From: Chrysiogenia bacterium
Lineage (GTDB): Bacteria > JAGRBM01
Length of the DNA stretch: 7,640 nt
NCBI GenBank assembly: GCA_020434085.1
Contig: JAGRBM010000113.1
Span: 1 to 7,640, forward strand
Direction: 5' to 3'
Both the position numbers and the translations under genes were made by a program. Shown here piece after piece: positions 1 through 4,571 of the stretch (the first letter of the stretch is position 1; each line of letters opens with the position of its first letter). The notes beneath the pieces are model-generated. The model made no database searches. It was not told the DNA's origin and saw nothing but the letters and a program-made list of their open reading frames with translations.

Positions 1-561
1 GCCCATGTCGGCAACGGACCTGAGATCGCGCTCGTCCTTTTCGGTGAGCGTCGGGATGCTCGAGAGCGAGACGCCCGGCACGTTGATCCCCTTGTGGGAG
101 AAGAGCGCGCCGCCGGTCAGCACGCTGGTCTTCACATCGGTGTCCGTAACGCTCTCCACCCGCAGCCGGATGGTCCCGTCGGCCAGGTAGATCACGGCGC
201 CAGGGCGCACATCGGCGACGAGTTCCTCGTGCGGGGTGTGAACCTCGGCGGCGCTGCCGCTCACGTCCCGCGTTGTGAGCGAAAACTCCGCCCCCGAGTG
301 GAGCATCACGCCCTCGCTGGGCAGGTCTCCGATGCGCAGCTTGGGGCCCTGGATATCGGCCAGGAGCGGAATGGGAAGCCCGGCCTCAGCGGCCGCGGCG
401 CGGGCGCTCTCATAGAGCGGGCGCAGGGACTTGCCGTCGCCATGGGAGAAGTTGATGCGAAAGCAGTCGGCCCCGGCGGCGAGCAGCTTGCCGATGGTGG
501 CCGCATCCTGGCTGGCAGGGCCCAGGGTGGCGATGATCTTGGTTTTGCTCCACGCGCGCAT
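1..561 (-). CDS. pyk: Pyruvate kinase, N-terminal 187 residues (partial, runs off the left edge)
   Basis: Pyruvate kinase transfers phosphate from phosphoenolpyruvate to ADP, giving pyruvate and ATP, the last step of glycolysis in the cytoplasm. Translating the minus strand from the ATG at 561-559 gives an open frame of exactly 187 codons to the window edge. It begins with the family signature KTKIIATLGPAS (residues 6-17). RINFSHG at 35-41 supplies the conserved Arg, Asn and Ser around the K+ and phosphate sites. DIQGPKLRIG at 69-78 ends the first piece of the TIM barrel. Residues about 79-168 are the B (lid) domain, and the chain re-enters the barrel at GINVPG (158-163) and LTEKD (172-176). 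The barrel remainder, with the catalytic Lys and Mg-binding Glu/Asp, and the C-terminal effector domain lie outside the window. The start fits the usual family N-terminus, but no Shine-Dalgarno is visible before it. It lies 77 bases downstream of gltA, behind a strong terminator, so it is probably transcribed separately. Identity is very secure; pykA versus pykF type cannot be told. Confidence 0.96.
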   Translation of the reverse strand, partial: MRAWSKTKIIATLGPASQDAATIGKLLAAGADCFRINFSHGDGKSLRPLYESARAAAAEAGLPIPLLADIQGPKLRIGDLPSEGVMLHSGAEFSLTTRDVSGSAAEVHTPHEELVADVRPGAVIYLADGTIRLRVESVTDTDVKTSVLTGGALFSHKGINVPGVSLSSIPTLTEKDERDLRSVADMG

Positions 562-567
562 GGGGAG

Positions 568-573
568 AGTGTA
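568..573 (-). promoter_or_regulatory. Candidate -10 element for pyk (possible leaderless start)
   Basis: On the minus strand the hexamer TACACT (4 of 6 matches to TATAAT) lies 6 bases before the pyk ATG. This would put the transcription start at or next to the start codon. No Shine-Dalgarno is visible in the 25 bases between the gltA terminator and the ATG, which fits a leaderless message. No convincing -35 hexamer is seen at 16-18 bases upstream, where the sequence is the terminator stem. This is a weak inference. Confidence 0.25.
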
Positions 574-586
574 GCGCAGCCAATGA

Positions 587-619
587 AAAAGAGCGCGGCC
601 GATTGGGCCGCGCTCTTTT
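587..619 (-). terminator. Intrinsic terminator of gltA
   Basis: A perfect 14-bp inverted repeat, arms 587-600 and 606-619 with a 5-base loop, has a GC core (GAGCGCGGCC) flanked by A4/T4. Read on the minus strand it begins 20 bases after the gltA stop codon and is followed by a run of T (CTTTTT into CATTGG), the standard Rho-independent form. On the plus strand the stem ends in T4, so it may also stop plus-strand transcripts. It separates gltA from pyk although both point the same way. Confidence 0.92.
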
Positions 620-638
620 GGGTGGCTTTGGAGGGGGC

Positions 639-1928
639 TTACTTGCGGTCTGCGACCTTCACGTAGTCGCGGCGGCCTGAGCCCACGTAGACCTGGCGCG
701 GACGGGCAATCTTCTGGTCCGGGTCGTTCATCATCTCGTTCCACTGGGCGAGCCAGCCCGCGGTGCGCGGGATGGCAAAGAGCACCGGGAAGAAGTCCTG
801 GCTAAAGCCGATGGCGTCGTATACCAGGCCCGAATAGAAGTCGACGTTCGGGTAGAGGTTGCGGCCCACGAAATACTCGTCCTCGAGTGCGATCTTCTCG
901 AGTTCGAGCGCGATGTCGAGCAGCGGGTTGGTGCCCGTGACCTCGAATACCTCGTCGGCGAGCTTCTTGATCACCTTGGCGCGCGGGTCGTAGCTCTTGT
1001 AGACGCGGTGGCCAAAGCCCATGAGCTTGCGTTCGCCGGCCTTGACCTGCTTGATGACATCGGGAATCCGGTCCTTCGAACCGATCTCCTTGAGCATGCG
1101 GAGCACGGCCTCGTTGGCGCCGCCGTGGAGCGGGCCGAACAGGGCGGCGATGGCCGCCGAGCAGGCAGAGTAGGGGTCCACGTGGGAGCTGCCCACGCTG
1201 CGCATGGCATTGGCCGAGCAGTTCTGTTCATGGTCGGCGTGCAGGATGAAGAGCACGTCCATGGCGCGCTCGAGCACCGGGTTGGGCTGGTAGCGCGGCT
1301 CGGCGATGCGCTTGATCATGTTCAGGAAATTGCCCGTGTAGGAAAGCTCGTTGTCGGGATAGACATACGGCATTCCGTGGGCGTGGCGGTAACAGAAGGC
1401 GGCGATGGTCGGCATCTTGGCAATGAGCCGGATCATCTGCTGGTAGCGGTTCTCGGGGTCATCGACGTTGCGCGCCTCGGGGTAGAAGGTCGAGAGCGCG
1501 GCGACCGTGCCCTGGAGCATCCCCATGGGGTGGGCGTCATAGCGGAAGCCCTCCATGAACTTCTTGAGGGTCTCGGGCACGAAGGTGTGGTGGATGCACT
1601 CGCTGGTAAATGCGTCGAGATCGCGCTGCACCGGCAGCTCGCCGTGGAGCAGAAGGTAGGCCACTTCCAGGAAGTTGCTGTCCTCGGCCAGTTGTTCAAT
1701 CGGGTAGCCGCGGTAATTGAGAATACCCTTGGCGCCGTCGATGAAGGTCACTTCGCTGCGGCAGGAGGCCGTGTTCTGGAAAGCCGGATCGTAGGTCATC
1801 ATCCCGAAGTCGTCCTCGGCCACCTTGATCTTGCGCAGATCGAGGGCCCGGATGGCGCCATCGGTAATCGGCAGGGTGTACTGTTTGCCCGTTCGGTTGT
1901 CGGTGATCGTCAGGGTATCTTCAGGCAT
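639..1928 (-). CDS. gltA: Citrate synthase, type II (hexameric)
   Basis: Condenses acetyl-CoA with oxaloacetate to citrate, the entry step of the TCA cycle, in the cytoplasm. The 429-residue product matches the length of E. coli GltA (427) and aligns along its whole length. Family landmarks are an N-terminal beta domain (about 1-60) typical of the NADH-sensitive hexameric form, TASCRSEVTFIDG near 54-66, LHADHEQN near 229-236, and the catalytic triad His268 (GPLHGGANEA), His307 (MGFGHRVYK) and Asp363 (LYPNVDFYSG). It ends with KIARPRQVYVG, as in proteobacterial enzymes. An upstream in-frame ATG at 1958 would add 10 residues. I prefer 1928 because GAGAGGA (1936-1942) lies 7 bases before it and the shorter N-terminus fits the family. 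A strong terminator follows the stop. Allosteric inhibition by NADH is likely from the family but cannot be shown here. Confidence 0.98.
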   Translation of the reverse strand: MPEDTLTITDNRTGKQYTLPITDGAIRALDLRKIKVAEDDFGMMTYDPAFQNTASCRSEVTFIDGAKGILNYRGYPIEQLAEDSNFLEVAYLLLHGELPVQRDLDAFTSECIHHTFVPETLKKFMEGFRYDAHPMGMLQGTVAALSTFYPEARNVDDPENRYQQMIRLIAKMPTIAAFCYRHAHGMPYVYPDNELSYTGNFLNMIKRIAEPRYQPNPVLERAMDVLFILHADHEQNCSANAMRSVGSSHVDPYSACSAAIAALFGPLHGGANEAVLRMLKEIGSKDRIPDVIKQVKAGERKLMGFGHRVYKSYDPRAKVIKKLADEVFEVTGTNPLLDIALELEKIALEDEYFVGRNLYPNVDFYSGLVYDAIGFSQDFFPVLFAIPRTAGWLAQWNEMMNDPDQKIARPRQVYVGSGRRDYVKVADRK

Positions 1929-1935
1929 ATTTCGG

Positions 1936-1942
1936 TCCTCTC
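1936..1942 (-). promoter_or_regulatory. Shine-Dalgarno site of gltA
   Basis: The minus strand reads GAGAGGA, then 7 bases, then the ATG at 1928. A second purine run, CAGGAG, lies just upstream. The site decides the start in favour of 1928 over the in-frame ATG at 1958. Confidence 0.75.
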
Positions 1943-2086
1943 TCCTGAGGGAGCTCAATTGCGGCAGCGATTTCGGCTCTGCTGGTGCTTCCGGGCCGGA
2001 TTAGAGATCTCCCCAGGGACCTGTGGGAGTCGGCGGCTCAGATGAGTGGTCACGGAATCCGCTCGGCGCAGACTGCGACCGCCCCT

Positions 2087-2115
2087 TTCATAGCGCACAC
2101 CGGCCCGGTGGGCAA
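2087..2115 (-). promoter_or_regulatory. Candidate gltA promoter (proximal)
   Basis: On the minus strand TTGCCC (2115-2110) and TATGAA (2092-2087) are separated by exactly 17 bases. Each matches the sigma-70 consensus at 4 of 6 positions. Initiation would be near 2080, leaving a leader of about 150 bases before the gltA ATG. An alternative, more distal promoter is listed separately; the sequence alone cannot choose. Confidence 0.35.
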
Positions 2116-2131
2116 AGCGCCGAAAGCGGCA

Positions 2132-2158
2132 ATAATAGAACAGTTTTTCGCGTGTGAA
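2132..2158 (-). promoter_or_regulatory. Candidate gltA promoter (distal)
   Basis: On the minus strand TATTAT (2137-2132) is a good -10 hexamer, with TTCACA (5 of 6 matches to TTGACA) 15 bases upstream, a short spacer. Initiation near 2125 would give a leader of about 195 bases. It lies in the most AT-rich patch of the intergenic region. Confidence 0.3.
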
Positions 2159-2198
2159 CGGGTTGGTTCGCCGGTTTTTCAGTCGGCGCTTCGGCCCC

Positions 2199-2227
2199 TT
2201 GACAAGGGCGCGCGGCAGGCGTAATTG
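2199..2227 (+). promoter_or_regulatory. Candidate promoter of the tRNA-Gly gene
   Basis: A perfect TTGACA at 2199-2204 is followed after 17 bases by TAATTG, a poor -10. Initiation near 2234 would give a leader of about 14 bases before the tRNA at 2248. The -35 sits in the centre of the 13-base palindrome CCCTTGACAAGGG (2196-2208). The perfect -35 and its placement support it; the weak -10 is against it. Confidence 0.45.
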
Positions 2228-2247
2228 GAAGATGCCTTTCTACCAAT

Positions 2248-2323
2248 GCGGGAGTAGCTCAGTTGGTAGAGCATCAGCTTCCCAAGCTGAGGGTCGCGGG
2301 TTCGAACCCCGTCTCCCGCTCCA
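2248..2323 (+). tRNA. tRNA-Gly, anticodon CCC
   Basis: The 76-base sequence folds as a complete cloverleaf. The acceptor stem GCGGGAG (2248-2254) pairs with CTCCCGC (2313-2319). The D stem is GCTC/GAGC with GG in the loop. The anticodon stem is TCAGC/GCTGA around the loop TTCCCAA, with anticodon CCC at 2281-2283. The T arm is GCGGG-TTCGAAC-CCCGT, with one G-U pair. The discriminator is T and the CCA tail is encoded at 2321-2323. It should decode the glycine codon GGG. Its 3' end faces the integrase gene 79 bases away, the usual attachment site arrangement for tRNA-targeted elements. No hairpin terminator follows it. Confidence 0.97.
2293..2323 (+). other. Probable integration (att) site: 3' half of tRNA-Gly
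   Basis: Tyrosine recombinases of integrative elements commonly recombine at the 3' end of a tRNA gene, so that the tRNA is restored by the element. Here an integrase gene ends 79 bases beyond the tRNA and points towards it. The exact core and crossover cannot be fixed because no second copy of the tRNA 3' end was found in the window. Confidence 0.5.
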
Positions 2324-2347
2324 GTTCTTTCAGACACTTACGTCGAT

Positions 2348-2389
2348 CGCATTTTCAGAAAATTGCGCTCTGTGACCGTACCGTGACCG
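2348..2389. repeat. Palindrome and tandem 7-bp repeats between tRNA and integrase
   Basis: Two structures lie in the 78-base gap. First is a near-perfect palindrome at 2348-2367, centred on ATTTTC-A-GAAAAT, with flanking CGC and GCG. Second are two direct copies of GTGACCG at 2372-2378 and 2383-2389, whose starts are 11 bases apart, about one helical turn. By position these could be core or arm-type binding sites for the integrase or its excisionase. That role is inference; the repeats themselves are visible. Confidence 0.45.
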
Positions 2390-2401
2390 GAATACATCGG
2401 G

Positions 2402-3685
2402 TCATTTCTCCACGCCGCCGCTCACGATCCGCAGCGAGGGCTTCCCCGCCGCGAACGTGGGGAGCCGTTGCATTTTCTCTCGCGCGAGTTCGATCTGGAC
2501 TGCTGTGTAGTGCCTGGCGTTTACCTCTGACGAGTTACCGAGAATCTCGGATGCCTCCTTGTGTGTGAATCCGAGGTGCTCGGTGAGCAGAGTGTTGGTC
2601 GTCGTGCGAAGATCGCGGAAAAGATAGCCCTTTGCTTCGAGGCCCGCTGCCTCCAGCACCTTGCCCCAGCCTTTGGTGAGGTGGTCAAGCCTTGTCCAGA
2701 CGGGCTTCTTCTTGCCCTCCCGCTTGGGGAAGATGAATCGGGCGGGGTGCAACTCGCCGCCTTTCCCGGCTCGCCCGGATGTTGTTCGGGAGCGGTCCAT
2801 TCGCCCGAGAATGCACCGGGCCTCTTTGGTAAGTGGCACGATGCGTTCCTTGCGCCACTTAGGTGCCCATCCCAGGCCGTGCTTGGTGGGGCAGCCTGGC
2901 TTGGTTCTGACGCGCGCCAGGCCGTTCTCCAAGTCCACATCGTCCCATTCGAGGTGAAGCAGCTCCCCGGTGCGCATCCCGGTCTGTAGGGCGAAGCCGA
3001 TCAGCGACTTCAGGTCGTACCGAATGTCCAGCGTGCCGTAGTCCACCGAAAGCAGCTTCTCGATATCCTCCGGCGGGATGATGACGTTGCGGCTCTGCTC
3101 GGATGCCGAAGCCGGAAGGAATGTCAGGGTGGCGAGCGGATCGCTCAGGATTTTCCCCCGGGCCGCCAGCGCCTTGGTAATCCGCTTGGCGTGGCGGCGG
3201 CAGTTGTTGACGCTGGACACGCTCAGCTCGCCCCGGGTCCGCCAGGCCGCCGTGACGGCCCGGAATTCCTCGACCATGCGGGCGTCGATGTCGGCAAATC
3301 CCCGCGCGCCGAGTTTCTCGAACTCGCCGAGTGCTTTTCCGAGCTGGTGACGCTCGTTTTCCAGTGTCCGGGGCGTTTTTCTCTCGGCGGTCGCCGAGAG
3401 ATACCACTCGATGGCCTCGCTGAACGAGGGTTCCGCCTCGATGAGGCGGCCTACCGCGTGGCGGGAATCTTCCAGGTCGAAGAGCCCCTGCGCGAGTTCC
3501 TTTTCCTTGTGTTTGGCTCTCCTCCTGGCCTCCGGCCCGTCGTTCCCGACGGGTACCCGCCTTCGGTAGCCGTCGGGCAGGCGGTAGTTCAGCCAGTACC
3601 GGATTTTCGCGTCCGTGCGTTCGTACACGGAGACGGAAGGGAAGTAATTGGATGGAATTTCAAAATGTCGAAGTAGTTGGCTCAT
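2402..3685 (-). CDS. Tyrosine recombinase / integrase of a tRNA-associated element
   Basis: Site-specific recombinase expected to insert and excise the element at the tRNA-Gly 3' end through a covalent 3'-phosphotyrosine intermediate. The 427-residue product has an N-terminal region (about 17-65) resembling an arm-site DNA-binding fold and a SAM-like core-binding domain (about 87-185). The catalytic domain spans about 205-405. Motifs are TGMRTGE (Arg238), Lys262 or Lys279 in the hairpin, RDLR (357-360), LGNSS (Asn384) and RHYTA with nucleophile Tyr393. Two usual catalytic positions are changed: Arg357 replaces the His of HxxR, and Asn384 replaces the His/Trp. The start at 3685 is preferred over an ATG at 3718, because GAGGAG (3695-3700) lies 9 bases before it and it overlaps the upstream stop as ATGA. 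It is the last gene of the xre-xis-int cassette and ends facing the tRNA. No terminator hairpin is seen after it. Confidence 0.93.
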   Translation of the reverse strand: MSQLLRHFEIPSNYFPSVSVYERTDAKIRYWLNYRLPDGYRRRVPVGNDGPEARRRAKHKEKELAQGLFDLEDSRHAVGRLIEAEPSFSEAIEWYLSATAERKTPRTLENERHQLGKALGEFEKLGARGFADIDARMVEEFRAVTAAWRTRGELSVSSVNNCRRHAKRITKALAARGKILSDPLATLTFLPASASEQSRNVIIPPEDIEKLLSVDYGTLDIRYDLKSLIGFALQTGMRTGELLHLEWDDVDLENGLARVRTKPGCPTKHGLGWAPKWRKERIVPLTKEARCILGRMDRSRTTSGRAGKGGELHPARFIFPKREGKKKPVWTRLDHLTKGWGKVLEAAGLEAKGYLFRDLRTTTNTLLTEHLGFTHKEASEILGNSSEVNARHYTAVQIELAREKMQRLPTFAAGKPSLRIVSGGVEK

Positions 3686-4134
3686 GGGCCGGTTCTCCTC
3701 TCCGGACCCGATGGCCACTGCGATGCGCGTCGTTGGCGCCGCATGAACGCGTCGAGGTCCGCTCTGGAGAACACCGGCCTGCGGCCCACTTGATGAAAGG
3801 GAAGCAGCTTCCTCCTCGCGTAACGCCGGATTGTTTCCGGCGAGGCACGTAGGTACTCGGCCGCCTCCTCCTCATCGAAATATTCCTTGAGGATGTGCTC
3901 TACTTGAATCCGATTTTCAAAGAACTGAGAAGACTGCTTGTATTTATACCTCGCATTGGAATCCGGGACAATCGGGCTGGTAGAGATGCCTGATGGAGAG
4001 ACCGGGCCCGGCGAGCGGGCGAGCAGCCATGCGCGCAGTTCCCTGAGTTCGGCGAGAATGACACCGATTGCCTCGGACCGGGAATCGGCGCCGGGATCGA
4101 GGGACATGAGTGGTTCTGAGGGTTCAGGGGCCAT
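3682..4134 (-). CDS. Excisionase-like helix-turn-helix protein
   Basis: Probable recombination directionality factor or DNA-binding partner of the adjacent integrase. The 150-residue product carries a MerR/excisionase-type (HTH_17) domain at about 85-133. It contains FDEEEAAEYLRASPETIRRY (86-105), the short wing segment LPFHQVGRRPVF and the closing SRADLDAFM. Proteins of this fold bind short DNA repeats and either bend DNA for excision or regulate transcription. The N-terminal 60 residues are unlike a plain excisionase: a predicted amphipathic helix (about 21-40), then a Ser/Pro-rich linker, then a Lys/Tyr-rich stretch encoded by AT-richer DNA. Its TGA stop overlaps the integrase ATG (ATGA), so the two are probably coupled. 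No Shine-Dalgarno is evident at 4134, and the in-frame ATG at 4107 is an alternative start. The role is inferred from fold and position. Confidence 0.8.
   Translation of the reverse strand: MAPEPSEPLMSLDPGADSRSEAIGVILAELRELRAWLLARSPGPVSPSGISTSPIVPDSNARYKYKQSSQFFENRIQVEHILKEYFDEEEAAEYLRASPETIRRYARRKLLPFHQVGRRPVFSRADLDAFMRRQRRASQWPSGPERRTGP
3695..3700 (-). promoter_or_regulatory. Shine-Dalgarno site of the integrase gene
   Basis: The minus strand reads GAGGAG, 9 bases before the ATG at 3685, inside the last codons of the upstream helix-turn-helix gene. It falls within the coding sequence if the ATG at 3718 is used, so it decides the start at 3685. It also indicates coupled translation with the upstream gene. 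Confidence 0.75.
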
Positions 4135-4157
4135 GGCCAGAAGGGGAGATGCTTGTT

Positions 4158-4469
4158 CTAGATGGCGCCTGACGGATTATCACTTGTCGTCCCGTGACGG
4201 TATTGGAGGAATTTCTCCATTCCGGAGGGTCGCTCGCACTTGGGAACCCAGAGGATCGCGTTCATGGGTTCGAGCGAGGCTAGGACTTCGGCTTCGCCCG
4301 CACCGAGCGCCTCGGCAATCCAGCGGACTTCGTAGAGGCTCGGCCTGACGCGCCCGCTCTCGATGCGCGAGAGTGTCGTGCGGACGATGCCGGTTTTATG
4401 GGCGAGTTCCTTCTGGGAGAAACCCTTGATCTTGCGGAGGTGGGCGAGGCCCAGAATGGGTGTCTTCAT
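4158..4469 (-). CDS. Cro/C1-type (XRE family) transcriptional regulator
   Basis: Small DNA-binding regulator of 103 residues. A classic HTH_3 domain fills about 7-60: LRKIKGFSQKELAHKTGI (11-28) forms the first helices, TTLSRIESGRVRPSLYEV (31-48) contains the recognition helix and its conserved ESG turn, and WIAEALG (50-56) closes the domain. The C-terminal 40 residues (LEPMNAILWVP onward) match nothing I recognise and could be a dimerisation or sensing tail. It is the first gene of the cassette, 23 bases before the excisionase-like gene, so it probably controls its own operon. A 10-bp palindrome 17 bases before its ATG is a candidate operator. No good Shine-Dalgarno is seen at suitable distance. 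A toxin-antitoxin antitoxin is an alternative, but no toxin partner is present. Confidence 0.86.
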   Translation of the reverse strand: MKTPILGLAHLRKIKGFSQKELAHKTGIVRTTLSRIESGRVRPSLYEVRWIAEALGAGEAEVLASLEPMNAILWVPKCERPSGMEKFLQYRHGTTSDNPSGAI

Positions 4470-4473
4470 GTCC

Positions 4474-4506
4474 GCAGGATGCAGGACTCCGGAGTGAACA
4501 AAAATA
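4474..4506 (-). promoter_or_regulatory. Candidate promoter and operator of the xre-xis-int cassette
   Basis: Upstream of the XRE gene on the minus strand, TATTTT (4506-4501) could serve as a -10, with initiation near 4494; no good -35 is visible. The perfect palindrome ACTCCGGAGT (4486-4495) overlaps that start point, and a direct repeat GCAGGA occurs at 4474-4479 and 4481-4486. Autoregulation through the palindrome is typical of XRE proteins, but assignment here is inference. Confidence 0.35.
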
Positions 4507-4544
4507 GACCTTGGGTGGGCGCGGAAAGTCTACTGCGTTGAACC

Positions 4545-4571
4545 AGCAGGTAGCGGGGCGACCTACCTGCT
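4545..4571. repeat. 9-bp inverted repeat over the pbpC stop codon
   Basis: Arms AGCAGGTAG (4545-4553) and CTACCTGCT (4563-4571) are perfectly complementary with a 9-base spacer, and the right arm contains the pbpC stop codon (4563-4565). As RNA it makes a stable hairpin, but no T tract follows on either strand. It is therefore not a standard intrinsic terminator. It may stabilise the pbpC message 3' end, or be a protein-binding site near the element boundary. Confidence 0.5.

Larger units (their letters stand above)
1929..2247. other. Intergenic region between gltA and the tRNA gene
   Basis: This 319-base stretch contains no convincing gene. Short open frames on the plus strand have no ribosome site and no recognisable protein. 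It holds the gltA leader and Shine-Dalgarno site at its left end and candidate minus-strand gltA promoters at 2087-2115 and 2132-2158. A candidate plus-strand tRNA promoter lies at 2199-2227. gltA and the tRNA gene diverge from here. Confidence 0.7.

Noticed and set aside
94-666. Plus-strand frame of 190 codons opposite the pyruvate kinase start
   Set aside because: Antisense to pyruvate kinase, its composition reflects the reverse reading of a real gene, and it runs through the terminator hairpin.
1008-2045. Long plus-strand open frame (345 codons) antisense to gltA
   Set aside because: It mirrors gltA in a GC-rich genome and has no recognisable domains. The minus strand encodes an unmistakable full-length citrate synthase.
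2161-2195. Possible terminator hairpin with T5 (CGCCG/CGGCG arms)
   Set aside because: Only a 5-bp stem with a 10-base loop, and the T run lies inside the loop, so it does not have intrinsic terminator form.
2859-3407. Second minus-strand frame of 182 codons inside the integrase gene
   Set aside because: Out-of-frame reading of the integrase; Arg/Ala/Gly-rich with no motif.
4266-4275. Short GGGTTCGA match to the tRNA within the XRE gene
   Set aside because: Eight bases only, inside coding sequence and without the flanking tRNA bases.
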